From assembly GCF_010015445.1 (NCBI RefSeq), contig NC_053127.1, forward strand, positions 9,070,276 to 9,134,275: a stretch of 64,000 nt of DNA, given 5' to 3'. The notes under the pieces were generated by a model. It made no database searches, was not told where the DNA came from, and saw nothing but the letters and a program-made list of their open reading frames with translations. Each line of letters begins with the position of its first letter. The stretch's first letter is position 1. This DNA comes from Perca fluviatilis. Taxonomy: Eukaryota > Chordata > Actinopteri > Perciformes > Percidae. Shown here one piece after another: positions 22,446 to 35,744 of the stretch. The translations under genes were made by a program, and so were the position numbers.

Positions 22446-22959
22446 CGGTTTGGACCCAGACACTGATACAGATATAGTGAAAGACTAAGATTTTTAACAT
22501 TTAAGTTTGGTTGGCTCTCACAAGCATTGCGCATGGTTGGGTGCTTCACACCAACCAAAACAATGTAAACATCCTATAGAGAGCATAGAACACTGTGGCT
22601 GTGATACTTAAAGGGAGCAACATTACTGAATGTTTTGTCTGATTATTTTGGTGGGTTTACGCACGCGCCAGAACAATAGGTGTTCCTGCTCGAATGGATT
22701 CCTACTTAATGGCTTCACTACCAGCAGACAACGCAACCCATCCTTTGTCTCCTCTACAAACCACCTGCATGGCTGTTTTGCTTTGTGTAAGATAATTGTA
22801 GCCTGTCATGGCTGTTTACTGGCCATGAGATGTGTTATTGACCTGCCCGTCCCAGTCTCACAATACATTAATGGACGTATCTATGTATATGAATATACAT
22901 GTTTTTAACCTACTGTTGAATTTGTCTCATTCTGTTTGACTGAAACCCTATTTATGTTT

Positions 22960-23049
22960 GTCTTTTTCTATTGCATTGTGTTTCTTTTACATCTTTTATC
23001 TTATGTAAAGCATTTTGAATTGCCTTGTTGTTGAAAGGTGCTGTACAGG
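22960..23049 (+). mobile_element. Retroposon 3' tail interrupted by a hAT-like insertion
   Basis: TAAAGCATTTTGAATTGCCT followed by TGTTGTTGAAAGGTGCTGTACAGG resembles the 3' tail of a fish LINE/SINE. Its continuation TAAACTTGCCTTGCC lies at 23602-23616, after the inserted element, and reads through once the insertion and one duplication copy are ignored. Confidence 0.5.
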
Positions 23050-23593
23050 TAGTGTTCATTTTGTCACCTATTTTTAATTTAGTCTTAGTCTTGTGCCAAA
23101 TGTCCTTGTTAGTTATAGTAATATTCACATATCTTTTTTTGTTAGTCAAGTTATAGTCGACTAAAAGTCTCGTCATTTCAGTCTAGTTTTAGTCAAAAGA
23201 AAACTCAATATATCTTAGAAAAACATGAAAACATTTTAGTTTTTTTTTAATAACATTATTTCTGAGATTATTTCTCAGAGGCTGGCAGCAACAGCACAAA
23301 TTGGGATTGGGAATTCTGAATATTTTGAAGGCGTAACAGCTGAATATTCTATCTCATGATGAAAACGTAGAGACGATTGTAGACGAAAATGAAGAGAGAT
23401 TTTATCTTAGTTTTTATTTTATGCAAAACATTTTAGTCTTGTCTTTTTTCGTCAACAATAATGCATGTTAATTTAGTCTTAGTCAGCGTTTTTGGACATA
23501 GGTGCAGTCTCGTCATCGTCTCGTCTTAGTCATGGGAAAAAAGGTCGTTGACGAACATATTTAGTCTTGTCTCGTCTGACAAAATTAACACTA
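23050..23593. mobile_element. hAT-like non-autonomous transposon with 8-bp target-site duplication
   Basis: The left end TAGTGTTCATTTTGTCA (23050) is inverted at the right end TGACAAAATTAACACTA (to 23593); 16 of 17 positions pair. Flanking 8-mers TGTACAGG (23042-23049) and AGTACAGG (23594-23601) agree at 7 of 8, the duplication size typical of hAT. The interior is rich in TTAGTCTTAGTC, AGTCTCGTC and AGTTTTAGTC words on both sides and has no transposase frame. Confidence 0.75.
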
Positions 23594-25741
23594 AGTACAG
23601 GTAAACTTGCCTTGCCTTTAATGCAATTTTCTACTTCCTCTAGGCAGATGGTTTCTTAATGAAAGCTGTCAAAAATACAGGGATTGAAGTACATTTTGAA
23701 GTGCCAGCCAATCACCGCCCTCGAGCTGTGTGGGTTTGAATATTGTACACAAGGCTAACGAGAGGAGTCAGAAAAGGGGCGCTGGGTAGTATCATGTACT
23801 TAATTTGGATCACCATCTTGCTCTAAATAAACACCACAGTTCACTTGGAAGAAGGCGGAGAGCTGTCATCCATCTCTCTGAGTTCAGATACAGTATTTAA
23901 AACGTTCATATTTTGCAGATCAAATGGACAACAAGAGAAGCACTGCATTTGGCATGAACTGGTGTAGTGTTGCAGGTTAAAGCGCTGAACTTGTTAAAAA
24001 TGTTTTTGGAGTTTGTACTGGTACTTCTTGTAAAGGCCAGACACTGCAGGCAAAAACAACATTTTCTCATTTTGAGATTTTGGGGCTATTTCGCTTCCAT
24101 GACATGCTTCTTTCAGACTAGTGAAAAGAAAACATCCAAAATACACATTTAGGTGTTTATTTTTCTACACTTCGTCTATTTGGGGTTTGCTCATTTATCA
24201 TTAGTAACCAGATTTATGTAACATTTTCTTCCTAAAAACATGGCGAAAATTGATTGTTTAAAAAAAGAAATCCAAAATCCCCTCTGTAGATACCTTTGAC
24301 TCCAACATGTCAACTAAATCAAACACGAATTTTGAACCTGGCTTTATCAAATGTTCAAATTTCTGTTCTGGAAATGTATGCAAAATAATGCATATTAAAG
24401 AAAATAAAGCCTAATTTTCACATGTAAACTTAACATTTTAGAAAACTTCTAATACAAAAAACAACTGTCTCAATGTAAAGATTGAACTGGGGAAGTTTCA
24501 TGGTGCTATCTATTTATGTTTTTTACCCTATTCACCTGTAATGTCTTGCCTTAAACTAGTGTGAGCAGAACACTAGGCTTGATTCGGTGGCATTTTGTAT
24601 TAATTCATACAGTAAACAATGTTATTCAGCACATGGCATCCAACACACACGGAGTAAGAATATTGTTTGTTTACTTGACATCAATTTTATCAGTTTGAGA
24701 ACAAGCCAAATGTAATTTATAGTATAGATTGCAGTGACTCAAAAGATTTATATTCTGTATTATATCAAACATTTTGAGCACCGTTTTGGTCGTGGTTAAA
24801 TAAAAAGACCTGAAAAGAAGTTGTAGACAACTGTATCTCTATTTGGCTTTCAATGTAGTACCTCATCGTCAGCATAGCATGTGTTTCTATTCACGGCTCC
24901 TCTGTCTAATGCTTTCAAACTGGGTAAATGTATTCTCACTTGTTATTTTCAGAGCAGAACACATTTCCATTCTTAAACATTAGACTTATTCCAGACACCA
25001 GGCTGGCTGGTGGATGTACAGTATGTGTGGCATCCCATTCTTCTCCTCAGGCTGCCAGAGCACATGCATATTCAGGTGTCAATGATCAGGGATATTATGA
25101 TTTGCAAGAGGCTCTCGCCACCAGTCCAAAGACTAATTATATTCCTGTGTGTTTGATGAGGAGCTGCTTCTTGCGTTATTTACCCCCCCCCCCACCTCCT
25201 CCCCAGTTACAGGTAATGTTGTGGATATTTATTAATGTATTTCACTCCACCGCTGCAGGTTTAAGTCACCATCGATGACCTATGCCTTTCATTATCTGCC
25301 TGTCCGAGCAGCAACGTGCCACGGAATAAATTGCATTTCTCGTTATGTGTTGCCGCGGCCGCTGCCCCGCTGCTTAGAGACAATTTCGCTTCCATCCTGC
25401 ATATTTTATTTAAGGTTTTATGTCTGTGTATACAGTATGTATGTGTTGAGAGACAGAGGGATGGAAGAGAGGGGCGAGAGATGGACACCTCTTAAATGCT
25501 GATCACATTCTGGGGCGTGCTGTACTTTCATGGAAGAAACGTTTCCTGTGCCTTGTGATGTTGGACCCCCCCCCCCCTTCCATTAAATGGAAGCTTTGAT
25601 GGGGATGGAGGTGATGCGAGGCGGTTTGGTGGGTGGGTGTGGGGGTGGGCAGGGTGGGGGTAAAACTGAGACAGGGATGGAGCAGGGGATGTGGGTGTAT
25701 ATGGCGGCATCGGTGGGGGCTGGGTAAAAATCAATAAAAGT

Positions 25742-25965
25742 GACAGTCTTTATTTGTCTGCGTGAAGTTATCAGTGGCTCCCGCTGTAAGACATTGTGCT
25801 CTTTCTAGCGTTTCAACCACAGCAGAGATCACAATCCATCACGGAGCTCGGTGGGCTCGCACGACGCTGCAGGAATAATAATTGAGCTCAGATTCACCTG
25901 CCTTTAATTAGGGCCTCCGATCACACCGGCGAGTGGGATGCTAACACTCAGAGAAGACCTACGGA
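25742..25965. promoter_or_regulatory. Possible conserved non-coding element
   Basis: Repeat-free block containing GGAATAATAATTGAGCTCAG, CACCTGCCTTTAATTAGGGC and AACCACAGCAGAGATCACAA, which are homeodomain, E-box and RUNX-type words close together. Inferred only from composition and motif density. Confidence 0.2.
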
Positions 25966-28468
25966 GGGTTATTCGAGCTTAGTGTCCTGTTGCTGTGCTA
26001 ACGTCTGCTGTTAGCGAACCCCTTCAAAAATCTTGAACAAGTAGGAAAAGAGCTCACTGTCTTTCTCATTTCAATATAAGGTTTTTTTCTTAAAATAATA
26101 TACCAGTGTTTATGCATTAGAACACTTAGCCTACTGTGAAAACATACTGTACAGCCACACAGTAAAAAAAACAACAACAAAAAACGGTGCAGATGCAAGC
26201 ATGTCTGGAATCAGCCGAGGCATAAAAGAACAGAGTGGTATAAAAATACCGAGTGGTTGCAGTCGAGGCTCCAGCATCCTGTTTGTACCCGGGGTGCATA
26301 TCGTGCACGCTATCTCCTTGTAGCCACTCGGGGACGCCAAAGTGCAAAGCTGAACCGCAGAGCTTTAAATAAATCAGACACAATTCTATAATCACATGGT
26401 GAGAGAATGTAAAGGGCCAGACGGGACTTCATTTTGTCAGAATATTCTCACGGGGGCTGGCGAATAATGGGGACATGTCCTCTGTCCATCCCAAATCTGC
26501 CACTATCACCTCATCTCTCGCTCTCGCTCTCTCTCTCTCTTTCTTCCTCTCATCCCTTTTTCCCCTTCCTTCCTTGCTTTCCTTCCCTCCTATCTCTCTC
26601 TTCTTCCTCTGTGCTGTGGCCACATGGCAGGGAGGCCGCAGATGAGGACTCAGCACAGTGAGGTGGAACCACAGCATGGTGAGTGGACCCTTGGGTGCCC
26701 CCCGAGCATCACCACCTGCGTTTCCTGACCCCTCCCAACCACCACCACCACCTCTACATCAACAACCACCCCCCACCATCGGCTCCTTTGACACCCCAAG
26801 GGCCTGCTGAGGATGCCTGTGCCCATGGGCACCCGGGGCGTGTTCATTATACACGGTAAGAGGCTGTAAATCACCGGGCTCCATCACTGCCAGGACCAGA
26901 ACTGGCTTATTCTCTCTCTCTCTCTCTCCAAATTCAATTCAGTCCTCTCTCTGTCTCTTCCTCTCTGGCTGTAGCACTATCAAATACAGCTGCGAACACA
27001 AAACACCACGCCACAGCAGACAGCAAATTGGCTCAGAGTTTAAAAAAAAAAAAAAAAAAACACACACACAGACACTTACACACAGACAGTGCACAACAAC
27101 GGAATATTAATGAGGGCCTGGTCTGTAAAGCGAGTGTGTTTGTCTGCGTGTGGGGTGTTAGGGAAGGAGAATAGCACAGCTGCCATGACTGCCACTGTTA
27201 TAAGCCCACATTGTGTGTTTATGTGTGAGTGCTTGGACCTATACTGTAGCGTACATACATGCAATAAAGGCATATGAACAAAATAAAGAGTCGACATGGA
27301 GCTGTGTAATCTCGTGGCATGTGAAGAGAGGGTGATGAAACGGCAGGTGGAGGGAGGAAAATGAGAAGGCGCGCAGTGAGGGAGACCAGGCAAGATGGCA
27401 TGATTTAGATGCTGAAATAAACACCATTAAATCTGTCGTTCTACCCCCCCGCCCCCCCTTTTTTTTCTTGTCCTAAATGGTGATCCAGTGTCAGAGCCTG
27501 CACCAGCAAGGCTGCTTTTAAAAGATAAGCCAGCAGACAGGTAAAATGAAGCACACATAATGAATGTCCATAAAAGTGCTTTTTGCTGCGTCCTGTTGTC
27601 ATTTGATGCAACAGAATGGTGATTTAACCAATAACTGAACTAGAAAGCTTTCTATAGCAGAGGAGCTGCCACACAAAATTAGGGTTGAATGCTGGGAATT
27701 GAGATCTTGTTAATTGCAGGTAATGCTTGCCAAAATTGACTACAATTTCCTGGGGGAAAATACCTGCGGGAACCCGTGACATTTTGCGTGTGTGCGCTTG
27801 TGTCTATTTGTTTGTGTGCTAAAGTCTACTGTACATACTCTGACCTTGTAGTGCCATTATTGCGGATCAACGTTTCAGCTCTGGCGTCGTCCCCCTCCTC
27901 CATTTATTTTTAATGCTACAATGGCTGCCAAGAGCCCGGCTGAGTGGCAAGATATATATATTTTTAACAATAAGTGTGAATGAAGCAGAATGCAAAACAC
28001 CAAACTTTGTAGATGGGTTCAACTGGTAGCTGAATCAGATCTGAATAAGATAACATTAGTGTTGAAACTAAACAACCAAGAGTAATACTGCCATGGCCTA
28101 GATCACCCAAACAACACGCCGAAATAGCTACACGTAAAGGATCTACCCTCCATGACCCATGGTTACAGCCAGCCTTCACCTTTGATAGGGGCGCTTGTTG
28201 GGGCTGTATGAAGGTTAGGGGCAGATTAGCAGACCCTTTTCAGGGTGGGAAAAAAGCCCTGACAACTACTTTGCATGTTTTTGGGGAAATAAAACACCCC
28301 AAAGACTTATTTAATCGGTTTTCTTTTTTATTTAGAGTAAATATTCGCCGTAAAAGACACTGTAATTGAACGCCACTCAAAGACATGACACTAAAGGACA
28401 GTGCTCTTTAGTATAGATGCACATGTAGAATTTGCGCATTTTTGATACGGCAATTTACATAGATTTTT

Positions 28469-28488
28469 ATATATATATATATATATAT
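28469..28488. repeat. (TA)n microsatellite
   Basis: About ten TA units. Confidence 0.8.
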
Positions 28489-28959
28489 AATTCTATGTTG
28501 GAGCACCATTATTATAAAAAAAACATAATATTGTTGATGAGTCCCTGATTGTATTGTTTCCTCTTCACGTCCGAGACAAAAGCTACAGCCTCATTAATGA
28601 GACATTGTTTGTGTTTTGGATGCATGTTGGAAACTTGGAGGAAAAAAAAAATGAAAAAACAAACAACAAAGGAGTTAAGGTGCATGTAGGACACTAACAA
28701 AAACCTGCAAGACGGATATGGACAGATGTCCACATTGGATGGACTTTGTCGGATGAAGGCAGAGCACATGTGTCTCTGTACAAAAGGTGAAGGATGATTC
28801 CCTGAGGCTGTGCCTGTTTTTAAAACACTATTTTCGCCTTGTTACCCAGCAAAGTGTGAATGAGATTATTAACATCAAAGTGTAAATGTAGAGGAACACC
28901 ATGTCTCTACTTCTTTCTTATTCTTTTTTTTTTTGGAGGGTAAATTAGGACCTATTTCT

Positions 28960-29250
28960 GGCGCCCATGATGGCTGTGCGAGTTGCTGACTGTATAATCC
29001 CCTGACAAAAGGCTCCACATCATATTTAAACGATTGCTTTTTCGCGGCTGGCTCGTTGTGATTTAACGCGCGCCCACAGCGGGACGCGGTGCAAAGTCTC
29101 ATCTGCGTCTCCACAGACGAGCTGAGGTGACATTTGCGTCGCCCGGGTGGGCAGGTGGATCAGAGACGCTGCTCGTGTCCTCTCCAATGTCTGGTAGACG
29201 GAGCAGATGTGTGCATAACTACTGTACCGGCGGCTCAAGCAGCTTGGTCC
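28960..29250. promoter_or_regulatory. Small CpG-rich block within intron
   Basis: Contains AACGCGCGCCCACAGCGGGA, CGCGGTGC, GCGTCGCCCGGG and ACGGAGCAG within otherwise AT-rich intron; CpG is visibly enriched. It could be an enhancer or internal promoter. No TATA box or exon could be tied to it. Confidence 0.2.
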
Positions 29251-29438
29251 ACAGCCCTCCTCCCCCCCTCAGCACCTTCCACCATCACACACTAATGGTG
29301 TATTCGCCTGACTTGTAAATAGGGCCGACTGCTCTCATCTCCCTGCCTTTCGTTTCAAATATTTATCCGTGAGCCGGTGAGCTAAATCGGCTCTGACAGC
29401 GAGACTGTTATTTAAGGTCGCAGACAGGCGGCTGGGTG

Positions 29439-29462
29439 AGAGAGAGAGAGAGAGAGAGAGAG
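29439..29462. repeat. (GA)n microsatellite
   Basis: Uninterrupted GA repeat of about 12 units. Confidence 0.8.
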
Positions 29463-31910
29463 ATGGGGAAGAAAAAAAGCATCCATCTCGCCGGTGAAAT
29501 GGGATTCATTTCCATGTGTTCATATTCTGTCATGGTTACGTTTTTTTTTCTTCTTTTTTCTCTCCATTCTGAATAGCAGCATCCGTCAGGCTACCTCTGC
29601 TCCCTCACAACAATGTATTAGTATCCCGGCCTCGCCTCAGTAGAGAGCCAGCACAGAGAGAATTACTAGTGGACTGGAGGAAAAAAAAACCCTAAAAAAA
29701 AAAAAAACTCACTGTAAATAAGCTGCGTCTGACTGCTGCAGAATCCATTTGGCGTTGACCTGAATTAATGCCGTTTATTTCTCTCTACACTGCAGCACAC
29801 CAATGTAACTCGGTAGCAGATAACATAATTCACTCCCTTTTCCTAAAATAAAACATGACTTTTTTTTTTTTTTACTTTGTCTTATACTGTAAGATATATA
29901 TTTGTCAATGACGATCCTTGTTGTGGGCCAGAGTGTATGGTATTTTGCAGGTGATCTCCTATTGTGGCTGTGCACTACTCACTGTTTTCATGGTCAGCTA
30001 TTTTATTACCCTAACACACCTGGATGGGAGGTGGTAAAGTGAGAAGAAGACCTTCTATGCGAAAGCCCAAAGAATCTTAGAAGAAAGAAAAAAAAAAAAC
30101 TATTTGTGAGAAGAAAATGAGAAAAACGCATATCCAAGATTTAGGGCTTTCTGTGTGACTAGTTAGATATTTACATTGTGAAATGTCACATTAAATTCAC
30201 ATGTGCCCATATCGTGATTTTATCACATGTGAAATGACATAATGTGCCTGTGTGGGATATTTTGTGGTGTTCCGCGTGTGAATAATATGTAATGTGTGTA
30301 TTACATGTAATAAACACGTGCTTTTCAGGTGATTACTCTAGTCTAGTGCAACTGGCCCTCTTCAACACGGGGCCTCATTATCAGGTAATAAAGCAGGTCA
30401 CACCTTAAGCTCTTTATCATGTCAGTGGATATTGTGTATTAGTGAAGCATATTCCCATATACCCAAACAAAGCTAAAATGAATCATAGCAAAGTCCTACT
30501 GCCACAGAGTGAACATGGGGCTTTGCTCTGGGGATCTGGGACTCAGGGGCAGATTATAATCATGCCTTGCTATTATGCAATATAATAATAATAATATGTC
30601 ATAATATTTAGACTGTCTTTAAGCAGAGGTTGATATTCAATTATATGGAGGTCATATCAAAACAATATTAACTGCTCAAGAACCAGGTTTTAGTGCTGAT
30701 TTTCTCCTGAAATGTTAGCAAAAACCCTGGCGTGGCTCCTCTAAGGAAGAACATTTATGCCCTTCCTCTTTTCAAATTGTTTCAATGATCAAAAATGTCT
30801 AAGAATAAATCTTTAAAATGGCACTGATCTCAATTTGTGCCTTTTTTGAATGCAAATGTCTTTGTTTAGGTAAATATTTTTATTATTAAGTAATATATCT
30901 GCTGTATTGTTCAAAACCTGGTGCAGATTCACAACATTACACATGTTTCAGGATGTTTTTATTTAGGAATTACGCACAAGTATTTGCTTTCCACAGCATA
31001 TAAAGTCTTTGGCTTCATTACCCCGGCAAGTTTTGATTATTGAGGGGGGTTGTAACCCCCCGCCATCCCGTAAATTACGCCTATGGGTAGACACTGAATA
31101 AATCCAATTGTGCTCCTTTGAGAAGAAAGGGGTAGACATAAATAGTGATGCAAGTTTGCTGCAAATTCTTATTTGAGCATGACCAACAGAGTTGAGTAAT
31201 TCCCTGACCGGAGACGCTGCTGCAGCATTGCAGTGGCGCACCTGAGGCGCTGATGTAAATTGGGTTGGACCGGGAGGAATGAATCATTAGTAGGTGTGGC
31301 AGGAGCTAGCAAATATGGCAAATTAAAAAGGAAATGTGGGATTTTTATGACCTGGGTCTGGTTTTTTTTGTTCTCCTAAATGTAGTCAATATTTAAACAG
31401 GTTAAAAACCAATCGTTTTATCACGGCCCCGAGGGAGCGGAGCTTGAAGATGAGGCTCTTGATGTGTCAGTCAGTCTGCCTGCCAACCTTCACCTGTGGT
31501 CTAAGCTCTGGACAGTGAGTGCTGCTTGATTGTGGATATGAGTGACTGACAAAAGTTTCCTTCACAGGCCTTAAGGGCAGAGGGAGAAGCTCAGACTACA
31601 CAAGAAGTGCAAAATAAGACCTAACTGCTCCCTCATGTCAAAGGGAGCTAGGTGTGATGGTTTGGACATCTGGTAATGATGTCTCCCAAAGGCTTGTTCG
31701 GATACTTTGAGTTAAAATGCGAGCCGACCCAGAGGGGATTACACATTCCCGTCTGATATAGGAAAGGGTCAAGGGATTCCCTAGAATGAGGCGAGAATGT
31801 GCTGAAAATGAATACGCGGTGAAGCACACCAAAAGCTTTTATTCTAAACCACGCAAGAACTTTAGGCCTTACCGCCGTAGTGAAGATGGCTAGTGAGTGC
31901 TTCCACTGAC

Positions 31911-32081
31911 CTGTGTGTGAGCGTAGGTGACGCTTGAGTGCAGTATGGCTGGGGAAAGTCCGGTTGCATTCGCTGCAAATGTAGCTGCGAACGCCGGCGT
32001 GGACCTCCATGTGCTGCTGCAGTGCCGTCTGGGTCTGGAAACGCTTCCCACAAAGCAGGCAAAAGATGGCCATGTCCGACC
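31911..32081 (-). CDS. zbtb16: zbtb16 internal exon: ZF4-ZF5
   Basis: 171 bp, flanked on the gene strand by the acceptor TTTTCTCTCCAG (32082) and the donor ACAG|GTCAGT (31910), both phase 1. It encodes 56 whole codons: SDMAIFCLLCGKRFQTQTAL, then QQHMEVHAGVRSYICSECNR, then TFPSHTALKRHLRSHT. These are two C2H2 fingers with all ligands and an unusual HAGVRSY linker that is characteristic of ZBTB16. Frames that extend to 32142 and to 31648 are intron read-through. The preceding exon (ZF3) should end in a single G of a Gly codon; it was not found up to 64000. Confidence 0.95.
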
Positions 32082-34808
32082 CTGGAGAGAAAAAGACACA
32101 ACAGGTCGAGTTAGTGGTGAGATCCGTGAAGCATGATCGCATTTATTAAACCGACAGCCACTTATTTATTGGGTCTTATTTTCATGGTTTCAGGTTTCTT
32201 TGCCTGTCTTTTTGCATTTTGTAATAAAGATGAGAGTTTTGCTTTACACTGCAGGAAAAAAAAAATAAAAAAAAGAGCACCGTCATTGTGGAACTAGCCA
32301 GTGGTTGTCACCTTCCCCCCACGGCACTTCATGATAAAGCCACAGAGACAACCAATGCTAGCTTTGCTCAAACAAATCCCACTAAAGGTTGATGCATGCA
32401 CACAATGATTAAAACACAGGATACACTAAAACTCCGGTGCGATGTTGTGGGCTCAGACACACGGTTTAAAAAAAGAAAAAACGTGCCTTCATAGGTTTAC
32501 ATGAAGCAAACTGTATTTATAGGATTAAAAGGCGCACACAGTACTCATGCTTCAGGGTGGGTGTGTAGGAGATAAAGATCTCCTATGCAATACTTCAATC
32601 GAATCTTGACTCGAGCGAGCACTGTGCATTTTTCTCCAGCAGAGATAAAGAGCGCACACTTGCAAGCACACAAACACAGGAACAGACACACACACAGTTG
32701 CACGTTGCCTTGAACACACTCCCTTCACACTTTTTCAATTACCAGGCTGGGGAAAACTCTAGGGAAGGACTGAGTGTTTGGAGCTCAGTTTCTATTTCAT
32801 CAGTCAATAACACATCTTTGGGGCAAAGCTGACACTAATTTAAAAATCTATGAAGAGCAGCCCGCCTCATGTTCATAACCACTGGAGGAGGAGGAGGGCC
32901 CACGACAGCCTCCACGCCAGATCAATCACTGTCTCGGCTGCTCTACACGCTGAGGAACAGGGATGGAGGGGAAGATGCACCGCTGGAGGATGATCATAGC
33001 AGGGAGGATAGAGAAGAGCTGCTGGATTGCAAGTAAATATAAGAGATTTGCAGTAGAGGACGCCGATGTACAAACCAACAGGGAAAAAAACAAAAAAAAA
33101 CAATCTAATTTCGGGAGAGAAATAAATATTGACAAATCTTCCCGTTCTGACCTAAGCTCTGTCTCTATGTTTCATTTTCTCTTGCACAGGAAAGAAAGCA
33201 GCTTTGTCTGCAGGAGTGTAGAACCTTTTATAAGATCCTTGTTGAACACTCATGACTGAAAGCCCGAGGTGCTAATCCGTCCGCCCTACAGGTGAAGATG
33301 ATTCCTAACATGTAGGCACTCTGTTGACCTTTTCTCTAGGCCAGATACTTTTACACAAGATATATTTAAATCTATAGGAGCCGATTGCCAGAACATTTGC
33401 TGAGCACATTCATGCAAGCTCGAACATTAACGGGTCTGCATAAACTTTGTATCTTTTTTTTTTAAGGCTTTGGATATGAAAATGTTTGCAGTGAACAGGT
33501 TATGTTGTAAACCTTTTTTTGCTAAAATGTTCATACTGCATGGGTCTTTAAAATGTTCACACCTCTTTTGATTTAGATTTTCATTCGGCGTTCCCGCCGT
33601 TTCGGTTCAGTAGGTGGCGCTCTTTACCTTTCACCTGTGGAAAGTTCCACTACACGTCTCGTGCTAACTACCAAGTTCTCAACCCTGTTTTGTATACAGG
33701 TAATGTAAACTGCATCCCTTCTTCTATACCTCTTGTCTTTTGCCAAAAGCCTCGAGGCACACTGTGAATATAACAGCACATTTAAAACCTTTCAGTGACT
33801 GGATGCAGACTCACTTGTAAATGCAGACTAGTTCATACATGTAATTAGTGCTAAGCTAGTTTTCTCCTGTGTTGTGATTTTCTCTTCTCCTCCTCTCTGC
33901 TTTTATCAATGAAGAGGCTATTGACTGGGGTCGATTGCTGCTGGAATCCCTCTAGGACTCCAGGTACTGAAGTGGCTTTGATTGACAGGCATGCCTCCTG
34001 TTCACTTCTATAGTCACTATTACCTCACTCTCCTTCTCTTAGTTTATCAGTCAGTGGAAGCAGAGGACTTCTTTCTCCAGACCACTTCGTACCAAATAAT
34101 ATAGTCGCATTAAAGTCGTGAAGTAACATGCCATTATTGTCGTCGTTTGGAGGGGTAGAGAATGGAAAGGGCCTGAGTGGTCCAGAGCCAGAATAAGTGA
34201 AAGAGACAGTAAGGAAGAAGGGGAGGGGGATTGAGAGAGATTTTGGAATTAGAGGAAAAAAAAGGTTTTGGAATGTAAAAGATTATCAAACCTGTGACCT
34301 AAGGTCTAGGCTAAGGCATGGACATGGTGGAAATATGTAACCTACATACCGACACGCACGCACGCTTTCTGTCTTCAAGAAGGGTCTGATGTTTAATACA
34401 CTCACTGCCACACATGGACCACTACTTGCACGCATTAAAACGCAAACAAACCGAAAACATAAACTTTTTGCCGGAGGTCATAACTGCTCACATGAAGCTC
34501 TGTATAGTTAATGCAAACATACTTGCAAACTCCAGACTTGTGAGAGACCAGATCTGTATTTCATTTCAAACCTTTATTTTAAACCCGGGGCCTATTGAGC
34601 GAGATCCTCATTTGTATGTAGGCTACGGTATGTATGTATGTATGTATGTATATACTATGTATTTATGTGTGAACACATTGTGAATTTGGGTTTTCTAGCA
34701 CCCGTCAAATATGGTGGTAAGTAGTAAATGCAAATCCAAGCTTTGAAAGATCCTTTCATAAAACTGTGGGTGACATTGCACATATTACATTTATGCTTTT
34801 TAACCGTC

Positions 34809-34863
34809 TGGAAAGCTACTTGCTATCGTGCAACAGTCTATGTGGAAAGCTACTTGCTATCGT
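34809..34863. repeat. Short direct repeat, 2 x 21 bp, 34-bp period
   Basis: TGGAAAGCTACTTGCTATCG plus T occurs exactly at 34809-34829 and 34843-34863, a small local duplication. Confidence 0.9.
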
Positions 34864-35229
34864 TTCCCCTTCTTGCAAACTGCAAACCACAGTTGGTAGT
34901 AAAGTGTAGTGCGAATCCTGATTAGTGTTAGACTAAATTAAGTGGTGCAAACTATACAGTCAGTGCAGGGAATACTGCGTGTGTATGTGTTTGTTGCAGG
35001 AAAGTGAGGAAAGATGTTGTCGGCCGCTGATAGATGAAGACAGCAGTGGAGAGATAAAAAAGGAAGGAAAGGTGGGAGAAAAGTAGTTGACCCAGGAGGT
35101 CCATTACAGTGTAAAATTGAGTCAGCCCAAAGTGACACCTGAAAGGAGGAGCTGGAGTAGCCAGAGTGGTGGGGGGTTCTTAGTCTCAGTCCTGTTTGGC
35201 TGTTTTGGAATAATTTACCTTCTCTAACC

Positions 35230-35470
35230 AGCTCTCTCTCCTTCTCCCGCCATCTATTTATAAAAGGCTCGGGCAGCTTGTGGCTGTTTGTGTGTGTGGC
35301 CGCGGCAGTGCCGGCAGTATCTTAATGGGCCTGGAGTGGCAGGGCTGCTGTTATTTAAGTGGAGGACGGACATAGGCCGGTAATGGAGAGGAATACTCCC
35401 CGATGGGAGGTGACAGTGGCCGGATGGGCACAGAGCACAGAAATGGGGTAGAGGCTGGCCAGAGGTAGGC
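35230..35470. promoter_or_regulatory. Possible regulatory block with MEF2/TATA-like site
   Basis: CTATTTATAA (35254-35263) fits the MEF2 consensus and overlaps TTATAAAAGG, a good plus-strand TATA box. GC-rich sequence follows (GGCCGCGGCAGTGCCGGCAG). No downstream exon was recognised, so promoter use is speculative. Confidence 0.2.
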
Positions 35471-35744
35471 ACTTTTACTGATTCTGATGTGCAAAAGGGC
35501 AGCCTGTTCTCATGAATTATACGTTCAAAAAGCTAAGAAAAGTTAAGCACTATAATTACTAAGCATTCCATGTTTTATTTTGTTGCTGTATGCACCCCGA
35601 CAACTGCTCCTTTATAAGAACGCATAGGGAGGAGGTTGGGGTGTATGTGGGTCATAAAACACAGGACTTTAAAGCCAGGGAGCGGAGCTCGTTTCCTGGG
35701 GAAAACAAAAGACTTCCACGCAGGAAATACGTGTTCCTTAGGAG

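Larger units (their letters stand above)
22100..31910 (-). other. zbtb16: zbtb16 intron between ZF4-5 and ZF6-7 exons (9811 bp)
   Basis: Bounded by the donor ACAG|GTCAGT (31910) and the acceptor ending CAG (22100), phase 1. Repeats are concentrated at 22269-23605. From about 23.7 to 31 kb no definite transposon was recognised, apart from microsatellites and a short repeat-like piece (31040-31085). That stretch includes GC-rich and homeodomain-motif-rich blocks noted separately. No additional exon was seen on either strand. Confidence 0.85.
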
